Shown: positions 53,751 to 62,524 of the stretch, one piece after another
How positions within the stretch are numbered: the first letter of the stretch is position 1
Layout of the letters: each line of letters starts with the position of its first letter
Assembly (NCBI GenBank): GCA_037046735.1
Contig: JBAOHC010000027.1
Coordinates: forward strand, 682,001 to 746,000
DNA length: 64,000 nt
Reading direction: 5' to 3'
DNA from: JADKAV01 sp037046735
GTDB taxonomy: Bacteria; Actinomycetota; Actinomycetes; S36-B12; UBA10799
Position numbers and translations under genes: made by a program
Notes under the pieces: model-generated
Database searches by the model: none
What the model was told of the DNA's origin: nothing
The model's input: only the letters and a program-made list of their open reading frames with translations

Positions 53751-56432
53751 TCACCAAGTGTTCTTCGGATTTGTGCCCCAACCGTCATCCCAGGGTTCGC
53801 TGGGTGGGGTGCTGTCGCTCTTGCCGGGTGTATTCGGGTACTGGGGCTCGGAGTCCCACTGACCCCAGTCGGACGGGGGCGGCGAGGCGGCCGCCGGGGG
53901 CTCGTTACTACCCCAGGTGCCCCACGCGTCAGCCTCAGGAACCGCAGCCGCGCCACCTGTGGGCGCCACCGGGACCGGCTCCTCGCCCATGCCGTTCAGC
54001 ATCGCAATGCGGCCGCTGAGCGACTCATGCAGGTCATGGGACAACTGGGCCATGTCATTGCCGCGCAAGTCGTTAGTAGAGAAGAAGTACACCACGCGCA
54101 CGCTGCCACCCTCGCGCCATGCCAACCAGTGCCCCTCAAGCGCCAAGGGCAGTTTCACGCCTGCCTCCGGAGAGGCGGCGACGTCAGAGTCACTGAGCAG
54201 GGTGCGGCCAGGGGCGGTCGCCTTCACGTGGGCGATGCTGAAGGGATTGCCGAAGGGCACTGCCGCCAGCTCGACGCCTTCGACGAGCAGCTGCTGCACG
54301 GTGGGCGTGGAGCCGTCGTGGGGAAGCCTGACGTCCTGGCGGGTGAGCTCCAACGCCTCCACCCGCTCGCCTGCCAGACCAATGGTCTTGGCGACGTATG
54401 CGAGGTCTCCGTTCTCTGGATCCGACACCGGGATCCGAGCCGTGCGAGCACGGACGAAGAACAGGATCCCGGCTGGGATGCCCAGCCCCAGCAGGAGACC
54501 CACGACCAGGACGATGATCTGGAGCGGTCGATCGACCGCATTGGCGCGTTCGGCGATGAAGGGGATGGTCACCGGCAGCGGATCATATGAGCCGTCACTG
54601 GGCTGTGTCTGCAGCGTGAGAGTGCCGCTGTAGGCCCCGTAACCGGAGGCGTCCGGCACCGCCTCCACCTCGATGGTGGCTGTCTGTCCCTCAACGACGG
54701 ACACGCAGGTCTGCTGTGTCGACGCCGGTGACTGCAGCCGGATCTGCTCCTCCGTGAGCCCTTGGGGAAGGCTCTCTACCGCGGTCTTGTCCGGGTCCAG
54801 CCAGACGCACCCCGGACCGGTGATCGTGATCGTCCCTGCGGAGGGGTCAACCCCCTCGGCCACACCGCCCTTCGGGGACGTGAGAGTCACCAGCCCGGCG
54901 GCGACTGGGGGGTAGTTGGGCGGCGCCTTGACCTGCAGCGGGTACGAGCGCGCTTGGGGGGCCAACCGTGTCGTCGGTTTGGCCTGCATCTGGACACGCA
55001 GGGTGAGCGCCAGTCGGCCGTTGCCCAGCGGCAGGCTCTGAGCGATCGGCAGCCCGCCGGCCCAGTCGGAGACCGGCGTCAGCGGCACCAGGGAGGTGAT
55101 CTGGCCGACGCTGTCCCGATACTCCAGGGACATCTCCGCGTTCGGCAGTGCGCTGGCGGGGACGATCTGCCCACTGGTCTTGTTCTCCACCTGCGCCGTG
55201 ACCGTCACCGGCTCCCCGGTCTGCCACGCCGGTTGCGGGTCCACCAGCACCGGCCTCAGGTCACTGCGCACCTTGACCGTGCCCCGCGTGGAGACACCCT
55301 TGGCACCAGCTTTGCCGGGCTTGGGGGAGAAACGCACTGACCAGCGGCCGGCGAGATCGCGGCCGGGTTGCGCCTGAAGCCGGAAACGGGTTGTGGCCGG
55401 ACCCACGTTCACGGTCCGGATCGACACCCCGGCCTTTGTGGTTTCGCCTTCGTCCGAACTGGCCGCCACCACATCGCCCTTGGGATTGACCAGTTTCACC
55501 TGCAGGTCTTCGTTGCCGGCCTGCGCCATCACCGATGCGGAGGTGATGATCGGGTCCAAGCCGAACGCGAAACTCCCCTGCCCTCGGTCATCGGTACTTC
55601 CGTCGTAGTCGTTGGGTGCTGTCACACGGCTCAGTTCGAAGATCAGGTTGCGGGCATCGGTGGCCTCCAAGAAGGCCCACCGGTCCGGTTCCGGGGGGGT
55701 CCCGCAGCCCTGGCCGGAAGCAACTTCGCGTAGGAACTCCAGCTGCCCGGCGTCACCCTTCTCCAGCCCGATGCCGACGATGTAGACCCCGGACTTGCGC
55801 AGGGAGTTTAGCGGTCCACTCTTGCCTTCGCAGAGGAGTGCCTTGCCATCCTTTTCGACTTGCACCCAGTCGGCGGCATCCCCCTCCAGACTCTCACGGG
55901 AGTACTTCTTGGGACCGTAGGAACCGTCCACGTCATACTCGCCGTCGGTGAAGAACACGAGCATCTGACAGTCGGATCTCTGCCCGACGAACTGCTCGCG
56001 CGCCCCGTTCAAGGCATTCACATAGTCAGTCTCCAGACCATCGGCCTGGCGGCCCACCTGCTCGACGTCCGCCCGCAACTCCGCAACCGACGTGTCGTTC
56101 AGTTCCCGCCATTCGCCGGCCTTGAAGTTCCCGTCGAAGCCCGCTACCTGCACTGTGATATCAGCCTCGGAGTCGGCGGCGAACTCCTGCATCTGTTCCA
56201 CGAAGTCAACGGCCGCCGGCGCGCGCAGGTTCGAGGGATCGGATTCCCGCAGCGACGCCGACTCGTCGAGCAGGATAAGTACGTCAGCAGAACCTGACCC
56301 GGAAGCGCACTGGCTGAAGGACTCGACGAAGTCCCCGAGTTGGTCATTGCCGGCCGAATGCACCGTCGGCGTCAGTGCCATGAGTGGGACGCTCATGCAG
56401 ACTGCGGCCAGCCCGGCGAGACTCCTTCTCAT
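53751..56432 (-). CDS. Membrane-anchored vWA protein with outside vWA and inside Trp-rich tail
   Basis: 893 residues, ATG at 56432 coupled to the preceding stop (TGATG). Signal peptide MRRSLAGLAAVCMSVPLMA; then a vWA domain outside with the MIDAS motif LILLDESASLRESD and LVFFTDGEYD; then Ig-like strand regions to about residue 630; one TM helix (LQIIVLVVGLLLGLGIPAGI); and about 235 residues inside. The inside tail ends with WGTWGSN, SDWGQWDSE and WDDGWGTNPKNTW. The vWA domain would bind a metal-dependent ligand outside while the tail contacts the cytoplasmic parts, so this is the likely signal carrier across the membrane. Confidence 0.85.
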   Translation of the reverse strand: MRRSLAGLAAVCMSVPLMALTPTVHSAGNDQLGDFVESFSQCASGSGSADVLILLDESASLRESDPSNLRAPAAVDFVEQMQEFAADSEADITVQVAGFDGNFKAGEWRELNDTSVAELRADVEQVGRQADGLETDYVNALNGAREQFVGQRSDCQMLVFFTDGEYDVDGSYGPKKYSRESLEGDAADWVQVEKDGKALLCEGKSGPLNSLRKSGVYIVGIGLEKGDAGQLEFLREVASGQGCGTPPEPDRWAFLEATDARNLIFELSRVTAPNDYDGSTDDRGQGSFAFGLDPIITSASVMAQAGNEDLQVKLVNPKGDVVAASSDEGETTKAGVSIRTVNVGPATTRFRLQAQPGRDLAGRWSVRFSPKPGKAGAKGVSTRGTVKVRSDLRPVLVDPQPAWQTGEPVTVTAQVENKTSGQIVPASALPNAEMSLEYRDSVGQITSLVPLTPVSDWAGGLPIAQSLPLGNGRLALTLRVQMQAKPTTRLAPQARSYPLQVKAPPNYPPVAAGLVTLTSPKGGVAEGVDPSAGTITITGPGCVWLDPDKTAVESLPQGLTEEQIRLQSPASTQQTCVSVVEGQTATIEVEAVPDASGYGAYSGTLTLQTQPSDGSYDPLPVTIPFIAERANAVDRPLQIIVLVVGLLLGLGIPAGILFFVRARTARIPVSDPENGDLAYVAKTIGLAGERVEALELTRQDVRLPHDGSTPTVQQLLVEGVELAAVPFGNPFSIAHVKATAPGRTLLSDSDVAASPEAGVKLPLALEGHWLAWREGGSVRVVYFFSTNDLRGNDMAQLSHDLHESLSGRIAMLNGMGEEPVPVAPTGGAAAVPEADAWGTWGSNEPPAAASPPPSDWGQWDSEPQYPNTPGKSDSTPPSEPWDDGWGTNPKNTW

Positions 56433-56941
56433 CAGTGCCTGGCCAACCACGTTGCGAACACGTAGGAAGTCACCAGCACGCCCAGCGTCCCGACCGCCAG
56501 CACCGCCAGTCGAAGCACCGGTGCGCTGGTATGGGGCAAGTAGAAGGCGGAGGTCGCCTTTCGCAGATCGATGGACTGGTATCGGGCCAGCGCGAGGACA
56601 GACACAATGCCGGAGAGGACCCAGCCCAGGGCGACCACCACAAGGTCAGTCCCGCCGAGGGGGTCGTTCGCGAAGTCGGACGTGAAGAGGGCGAAGACGC
56701 CAAGCAGAAGGCCCAGTGCCGCCGACGTGAGACCGACAAGCAGGAATGCCAGAGACGTGGGGCGCGGAGCCTGCCAGGATGATTCGTCGAAGTCACCGCC
56801 CCACGGGTCAGCGACCGGATTGTCTTGGGCACCGCCCCAGTCATCCCATCCATCGGTACCCGAACCTGCAGAGTCCCAGCCATTTGAACTCAAGCCTTCC
56901 CCCGTTCCCCGGTTGGAACCAGCCGCTTCGCGACTCGACAT
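56432..56941 (-). CDS. Four-helix membrane protein with Trp/acidic N-terminus
   Basis: 169 residues; first gene of the operon. The N-terminal 60 residues are disordered, acidic and Trp-rich (GTDGWDDWGG, then DPWGGDFDESSW), followed by four helices (LAFLLVGLTSAALGLLLGVF, VVVALGWVLSGIVSVLALA, RLAVLAVGTLGVLVTSYVF and one between). The start ATG 56941 lacks a clear ribosome-binding site and may be leaderless. Its stop overlaps the vWA start. Confidence 0.65.
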   Translation of the reverse strand: MSSREAAGSNRGTGEGLSSNGWDSAGSGTDGWDDWGGAQDNPVADPWGGDFDESSWQAPRPTSLAFLLVGLTSAALGLLLGVFALFTSDFANDPLGGTDLVVVALGWVLSGIVSVLALARYQSIDLRKATSAFYLPHTSAPVLRLAVLAVGTLGVLVTSYVFATWLARH

Positions 56942-57011
56942 GCGAGATACTACTCATGAGCAGCGCTCGATGGACACATCACCTGCCCCCTTTGTTAGGT
57001 GCCGTTCGTAA

Positions 57012-57823
57012 TCAGCCGCTGGAGACCCGGCAGGCTGCAATCGATTTGACTGCGTAGCCCTGCTGCTTCCAGAACGGCAGGAGGCGCGACACCGCCTGCA
57101 CAGTCCCACTCCTGTCCCCGCCACCGTCGTGCAGCAGGATGACGGCGCCTGGCCGCGTGGCGGCCTTGATGTCCTTCTCGACCTGCGACGCGGTGGCGGT
57201 GGGCCTCCAATCGAAGGCCTGGCCTGTCCACATCACCGGCTGGAACCCCATGGCCACTGCGACGCGACCCGAGACCTCGTGGACCGCCCCGTAAGGCGGA
57301 CGCATGCATGGCCCCACCGGCGCGACCTCGGCCACCCGCGCCAGCTGGTCCTTGATCTGCGCCGATCGCAAGGTCGTCAGGTCGGGGTGGTCCCACGTGT
57401 GGTTCCCGATCGCGTTGCCTTCTCGCAGGGCATCCCGGATCACTGACTCGCGCCCGGCGACCTGTGTGCCGACGATGAAGAACGTCGCGTTCGCATCGTT
57501 CTTCCGGAGCAGTCGTAGCATCTGCGGGGTGTACTCCGAGGGACCGTCATCGAAGGTCAGGTACACGGTCCGGGAGTCGTCGGCAGGAAACGCCGCCGGG
57601 TACCAGCCGACCGGCGACGGATCCACGTTCGGGTGGGATGGGCTGCCTTTGCCACTGTCCCAGTCAACCTCCCCGCGAGGGCCGGGCCGGCTGGAAGGGG
57701 TCGCACTCTCGACCGAGTCGTCGTGACCGCGGCCGTCTCGGCCACCGCCGGGGCGGGCTCGCCGGGCGGACTGCATGCCGCTGCGCTCAACACGAGCGGC
57801 CCGATCCACCACACTCTGGCCAT
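57012..57823 (-). pseudogene. Polysaccharide deacetylase (NodB type), lipoprotein, with one frameshift
   Basis: The catalytic frame has TFDDGPSEYT (motif 1, Asp-Asp), NHTWDHPDL (metal His pair), RPPYG (motif 3), WTGQAFDW and ILLHDGGG (motif 5), a complete CE4 enzyme that removes acetyl or formyl groups from peptidoglycan or another glycan. A lipoprotein signal (MARVWWIGPLVLSAAAC) is in another frame from 57823; both join with a one-base change near 57720. It would sit on the outer face of the membrane. An error or a real frameshift is possible. It lies just upstream of the tubulin operon in transcription order. Confidence 0.75.
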
Positions 57824-57879
57824 GCGATCATCGTAACTGCGGGGTGGGCGGCCGAGCCTCGCTCGGGGAGGCACAGTTC

Positions 57880-58542
57880 ATGGACAACTGCAGGCGATGT
57901 GGCGCCAAGCTCAACGGAGAACTGATCTGCGCCAACTGCGGGGCAACGGCGGGGCCGGCAGCAACGGACACTCCCCCGGCCCGCCCCACGTCACCGCCTG
58001 CACCCAGGCCCGCCGATCAGCCGCCGAAGCACCGCACGCGGACGACTTTGATCATCGCGGTGGTGCTGCTGCTGATCGCACTGGCCGGGGGCGCTGCGAT
58101 GCTCATCTCCGGTGCCAGGAACCAGCCATCTGCTACCACAGCGGCCACCAACGCACCTGTGCCGTCGGTGTCCACCTCGGCCCCGGCGGCCAGCACCTCA
58201 TCCGCGCCGAGTCTGCAGAGTCCCGATGAGTTCGTCGAACACCTCTATGCGCTGTGGACGGACCGCAACCGGGCCGCCATCAAGCAGATCGTGAGTCCCT
58301 CCTTCATCGATCACTTCCCGAACTGGCTGCTCGATGATCAAGACATCACCAGCGTGACGTCCACGAACAACCGCATCACCGACCAGTTCGGAGACGTCAC
58401 CGAGGTGTGCGGCCGCCAGACGTTCACGAAGAGCTCCGGCTCCCAGCAGGTCGAGTCGCGCTGTTTCCACCTGCTTGACGAGAACGGCGACTGGTATCTG
58501 ATCTGGACCGGGGACCAGAAGACCGTGCGGGAATGGAACTGA
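57880..58542 (+). CDS. Zinc-ribbon/TM protein, divergent from the deacetylase
   Basis: 220 residues, ATG 57880. N-terminal ribbon (CRRCGAKLNGELICANCG), Pro-rich linker, TM helix (TLIIAVVLLLIALAGGAAML), Ser/Thr/Ala linker, and a globular outside domain (DEFVEHLYALWTDRNRAAI to WYLIWTGDQKTVREWN) that looks like an NTF2/SnoaL-like fold. Same architecture as the ZnR-TM proteins at 36261, 38051, 39904, 58546 and 60195. Confidence 0.65.
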   Translation: MDNCRRCGAKLNGELICANCGATAGPAATDTPPARPTSPPAPRPADQPPKHRTRTTLIIAVVLLLIALAGGAAMLISGARNQPSATTAATNAPVPSVSTSAPAASTSSAPSLQSPDEFVEHLYALWTDRNRAAIKQIVSPSFIDHFPNWLLDDQDITSVTSTNNRITDQFGDVTEVCGRQTFTKSSGSQQVESRCFHLLDENGDWYLIWTGDQKTVREWN

Positions 58543-58545
58543 GTG

Positions 58546-59009
58546 TCACTGGCCATAGCGCTTCGTCACCTGCGCGAGACTCGTCCCGCACTTCTGCTTC
58601 ATGAACTGCTCCCAGTCCTTCTCGGGTAGGCCCTGATTGGCTCCCGAGACCGCGTTCCAGAGATCATCCCGCCGCTTGACGAACTTCCGGCAGATGTCAC
58701 GCTTCTCTGACCTGCCGACCGCCTTCCAGGCCTGCCCGTAGTCCTCGATCGTCACAGTCGCCGCCGGGCCGGCCCGGTTCAGGACCAAGGAGACCACGAA
58801 CAGGATCCCCACGAGCAGCAGCCCTACCAGCGCCCAACTGCGGCCACGATGACGTCGGGCAGGCACCTCAGGAGCCGGGGTGGTCGATGAGTCAGGCCCC
58901 TTGATGGGCTCAGGTTCCGGCGCCGGACGGGCTGACCCGCAGTAGGAGCAGAAGTCACACCTGCGGGGACTGTGGCACCACATTTCGCACACGCATCCGA
59001 CTGCGCCAT
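58546..59009 (-). pseudogene. Zinc-ribbon/TM protein with a frameshift in the ribbon
   Basis: The N-terminus MAQSDACAKCGATVPAG (from 59009) and the continuation CDFCSYCGSARPAPEP are in different frames; a one-base change near 58960 gives a normal four-Cys ribbon. TM helix WALVGLLLVGILFVVSLVL, then a small outside domain (IEDYGQAWKAVGRSEKRDIC, ending TKRYGQ). About 153 residues when repaired. It converges on the gene at 57880 with three bases between the stops. Confidence 0.55.
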
Positions 59010-59049
59010 GCCGTCCCCCCGTCCGCCGGGCTTTGCGACGGATGCTACC

Positions 59050-59865
59050 TCAGAACGTGTCCCCGCCGGAGGTCGCCTCCTCCAACCGATCCGCGGTGAC
59101 GCAGACGAGTCTGATCACGCGGTCGAGGTAGGCCAAGTCCAAACCCTCCGCGGGCAGGGTGTTGCGAAGATCGACGATCTCGCCCACCGCCCCAAGGGAG
59201 CCGACCACCATCTCGCCGGCCTCCAAGAGCAGCGCTTTGAGCGGCAAAGCGTCCACGCGTCCGATGGGTGAGTTGACCTGGATCCATTCCTCCTGACCGT
59301 CCATCAGCGTGTGAGCGCTCACGAAGAGTAGCTGGGACCGGCCATCATCAAACCCGAACACCAACTTCAGCAGAGTCGGGGACACCGTCTCCACGTTGTA
59401 CTTGGCGACGATGTAGTCGCGGATCCTGTTCCAATGGACGCCCACGGCGACCTCCTCTTCGAGTGCTGGTGAACTTGCTGAGTGCCCGATCAGGGCGTCT
59501 CGCCAGAAGGAGACGAGAGCATCCCACTCCGGATCCCCGAACACGTCCAGGAAATCCACGACTTGCGGATCGTGGCGGAACCGGAGGGACTTCGGGGGTT
59601 CCGTCGAGACTCCCGGACTCGACATCTCCGCGTACTGGAACGTCGACGTGTTACCCGTCACGAGTTTCTTGCTGAATCGCCCCTTCTCCTGGACCTCGAT
59701 TACGACCAGACAACTCCTCGTCGCAACCAAGTAGTTGTCATCCATGTAGAAGTACTCGCCGTTGGGCCATTCCGATTTACCCATGGCATGCACCATGTGC
59801 ACAGGTTCCAGCCCCATCCGCCGCACTTCCTCGGTGATATGGGCGCGAATCTGCGGACCGACCAT
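59050..59865 (-). CDS. Uncharacterised soluble protein (271 residues)
   Basis: The ATG at 59865 (MVGPQIRAHITEEVRRMG) is chosen because AAGGAGGTGGAGG directly precedes it; the open frame continues to 60120 but overlaps the gene at 60026 on the other strand. A mixed alpha/beta protein (YFYMDDNYLVATRSCLVVIE, then LLKLVFGFDDGRSQLLFVSA) with no signal or TM helix. It may be a YbjN-like chaperone fold but that is uncertain. Acts inside; function unknown. Confidence 0.6.
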   Translation of the reverse strand: MVGPQIRAHITEEVRRMGLEPVHMVHAMGKSEWPNGEYFYMDDNYLVATRSCLVVIEVQEKGRFSKKLVTGNTSTFQYAEMSSPGVSTEPPKSLRFRHDPQVVDFLDVFGDPEWDALVSFWRDALIGHSASSPALEEEVAVGVHWNRIRDYIVAKYNVETVSPTLLKLVFGFDDGRSQLLFVSAHTLMDGQEEWIQVNSPIGRVDALPLKALLLEAGEMVVGSLGAVGEIVDLRNTLPAEGLDLAYLDRVIRLVCVTADRLEEATSGGDTF

Positions 59866-60025
59866 GCCTCCACCTCCTTCGCTGGCGACTTCAGCCTCGC
59901 GGTCACCAATGGTGGCGTGCCGGTTGACGGTGTCCCCCTTACGGAGGACACCGAGCGGACCAGGCAGGTCGGGCTCAGCAAATAGCCTGAAGGACGTCAT
60001 TTCCGCCACGAAAGGAGGTCGGTCC

Positions 60026-60175
60026 ATGCCGGCCAAAGCCACCACCAGCCCCTCAGGATGGACGAACAACCAGGAGGTCCGTTGCAGCGGATGTGGGGCC
60101 AAACTGTACGTGAACCTCAATCACGCCCGCAGCCAAGGGGGCTGGGAGTGCCCCCTGTGCGGTAAGCGTCACTGA
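60026..60175 (+). CDS. Small zinc-ribbon protein (49 residues)
   Basis: ATG at 60026 with AAAGGAGGT at 60011-60019, a very strong ribosome-binding site. The protein has a CSGCGAKLYVN knuckle and ends CPLCGKRH: a compact four-Cys zinc ribbon without TM helix. Too short for most annotation, but the site and motif make it a confident gene. It lies among the ZnR-TM genes and may be a soluble partner of them. Confidence 0.75.
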   Translation: MPAKATTSPSGWTNNQEVRCSGCGAKLYVNLNHARSQGGWECPLCGKRH

Positions 60176-60194
60176 TCCGTCCACGGCGCGCCCG

Positions 60195-61016
60195 CTACGT
60201 ACGCCACTTGACCTCGGCACCGGATCGGCCTGGGGCAACAACGTAGCGGGCGGCGCACTCCCCGATCGGATAGCCCTGGTTGTCACACCAGCGATTCGCC
60301 GCCTCAGCCGAGCGGAACGAGCGGGGGATCATCGCCATCCACATTGTTCTGCCGGCACATGCGGCGAAAACCATGCGGTCACCGACGTCCTTGTCCGTCA
60401 CCGTCAGGGCCCCGTCCCGGCCAGCCAGGGACAGGTGGAAAGCAAGGATCTTCTGAGCAGTGAGGCGGTCCGTGTCCGGGTTTCCATCGGGAAACCAACC
60501 GGGCCCGAGATCCACATCGTCCAACCCCTCGCACTTGCTCGACACCTGCGGAGCCCACGAGTTCCGCAGGGACGTGAGTTGTGAGCGGTCGCGGCGCTGG
60601 CGTTGACGCAGTTGGCTGCGGGATTCGCCGGTGGACAGGCGAATGGCCTGCTGGGGGGTCTCGGCGAGACCGGGCGTACTTGTCGGAGTGGGCGTCATTG
60701 TTGCCCTCGGAGTCATGGATTCCTTCACGGGCGTGGCAGGAGGGACTGTGGGGACAGAACTGACGGGCGTGGACACCAGCGGGGCCGTTGCCGTGCGCGA
60801 TGTAATGGCAAAGGCAACCGCACCAGCGGCGACCAGCACCGCGATCGCTGACACAAGGATCCACGGCCCACGCTTGCTAGTTGATGCAGGTCGTGGCGAC
60901 GAATCGTCCTCGACCTGCTGAAGGGAGTGCGGCGGCTGAACCGGCTCGGCACACTGAGCGCAGAAGGACTCCCCAGGAGCGATCAACGAATGACAATTGG
61001 TGCAGAACCGGTTCAT
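60195..61016 (-). CDS. Zinc-ribbon/TM protein, paralog of 39904-40935
   Basis: 273 residues, ATG 61016 with GGGGGAGAG upstream. Ribbon (FCTNCHSLI, then FCAQCAEPVQ), TM helix (WILVSAIAVLVAAGAVAFAI), Thr/Pro-rich linker and a C-terminal domain with SWAPQVSSKCEGL, MWMAMIPRSFRSAEAANRW and GECAARYVV, clearly homologous to the end of the operon's last gene. The two paralogs bracket the cluster. Confidence 0.72.
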   Translation of the reverse strand: MNRFCTNCHSLIAPGESFCAQCAEPVQPPHSLQQVEDDSSPRPASTSKRGPWILVSAIAVLVAAGAVAFAITSRTATAPLVSTPVSSVPTVPPATPVKESMTPRATMTPTPTSTPGLAETPQQAIRLSTGESRSQLRQRQRRDRSQLTSLRNSWAPQVSSKCEGLDDVDLGPGWFPDGNPDTDRLTAQKILAFHLSLAGRDGALTVTDKDVGDRMVFAACAGRTMWMAMIPRSFRSAEAANRWCDNQGYPIGECAARYVVAPGRSGAEVKWRT

Positions 61017-61213
61017 CACTCTCCCCCATCGCGTTTGGAGCAACTGACAGGACTCGAATCCGGTCGAGGCAGTCCGCGCTCTCCCTTAGCGCTTGAGCTC
61101 ACATTCAGCCTCCCCCTCGCTGCATTCAACAACATAAATATGACAGGTGATCGGCCCGAATGCCGCAAAGGGTGTGAACGCAAGAAGCCCTCCCTGCATG
61201 AATGCCCGGCTGA

Positions 61214-61435
61214 TTATCCGCCAAGAGGCCCATCGCCCTGTTCGGCAACGAGTCGCCGAAACGCGAATCTCGTCTCGAGCGCCTCAATGAGACAGTCGAG
61301 GCCAGCGCTCTGCGTGACCTATCGAGCGTAAGCTTCGACAAGGTCTCACGGGAACAGATTCCGCGTTCCATCAGGCAGGCCAGCCTGGACAGCATGGCCA
61401 ACCTAAAGACGGCGCTGCTCGCCATTGGCCATTAA
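61214..61435 (+). pseudogene. C-terminal gene remnant, unknown family
   Basis: A 73-codon frame with no start but protein-like content (KRPIALFGNESPKRE, then SRLERLNETVEASALR and ASLDSMANLKTALLAIGH) and a TAA at 61433. An in-frame TGA stops it upstream at 61211. It looks like the end of a gene whose front has been lost, next to the IS110 remains. Confidence 0.4.
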
Positions 61436-61587
61436 CCACGTCACCGATCCGGTAGTTGGGCGTCCGATCACTCTGGGCGAAGCCCCGCCCCGGTACCTTT
61501 CTCGTGGCCCCAGATCGGGGTTGTTCGCCTGCCAGACCCGGCATGACTTACTGCCCCTGTCAGTGATGATCCGGGGGCGCCTCTCTG

Positions 61588-62440
61588 TCAAGCTGGGGCG
61601 GAGTCGAGGACCGGGCCGCCTCGCCGGAGATCATTGATCATGGTCTTCCAGACGACTTCCGCGAGGCGGCGTTTGAGGCATCGCAGGGCTTCCTTCTTGG
61701 TCTTGCCCTCGCCGAGTTTGCGCTGGAAGTACGCGTGTCCGTCACTGTCGGTGACACGCATTTGAACGATGGCGATCATGTGCGGTGCGGAGCGCTGTTG
61801 AGTTGTCGGTCGCCGGCGCGGGACAGCCGGTGGCGGCGGATGTCCCCGCTGGACACCTCGATGGGTGCGGCGCCGGCGTAGCTGGCGAAGTGTCCACCCG
61901 AGGGGAACCGGCGTGGGTCGCCGGTGCGGCCCAGTAGGCGTCCGGCGATGACCGGACCTATACCGGTGATGCGTGTCAATTCAATGATGTTGGGTTTCGA
62001 GCGATTTCAGCGCTGATGCGACGCTGGTTGTCGGCCAGGCGGGCGTCGATGGCGCGTAGGTCCTCCACGAGTTCGCGGGCCAATTCGTGCCGGGTGCTGG
62101 CGACTGGATCGGTGACCTCGATGGTGTCTACCAGTGTCTGCGCGCGGGTGGCGAGCGCGCAGCCCGCCGGGGTGTATTTCCAGCAGCAGGGCGTGCAGCT
62201 GGTTGACCACGCGTACACGCTGCCGTGTCAGGTTGTCGCGGTGTTTGTCGAGCAGGCCGAGCACGGCTGTGGAGGTCTCGCGGGCTACTGCGGTGACGTC
62301 TTGGTGGTGGGAGGCGACCAGTGCCACGGCTGCGGCGTCCACTGGGTCGGTCTTGCGTCCCCGGCCCCGGGACAGTTCCCGCACCCGAGCGCTGGCTGCG
62401 GCAGGGACATCCACGACCGACTCCAGCACCGGCGCACCGC
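61588..62440 (-). pseudogene. IS110-family transposase, frameshifted and N-terminally truncated
   Basis: Pieces in three frames match the IS110 transposase: RGRGRKTDPVDAAAVAL (middle), LVDTIEVTDPVASTRHE, then ITGIGPVIAGRLLG with FASYAGAAPIEVSSGD (transposase_20 helix-hairpin part) and the end CLKRRLAEVVWKTM. The N-terminal DEDD catalytic part is mostly missing, so the copy is inactive. It marks the boundary of the accessory stretch. Confidence 0.8.
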
Positions 62441-62524
62441 ACGCGAACCCGGCACCAGCAGGCGCAGATGTCGGCCCAGAGCCGGTTAACGGATATGGGG
62501 TTGTTGGACCAGATCTGGCGCCGT

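Noticed and set aside
61126..61425. Minus-strand 99-codon frame
   Set aside because: No domain or ribosome-binding site, and the plus strand at the same place carries a better protein-like fragment.
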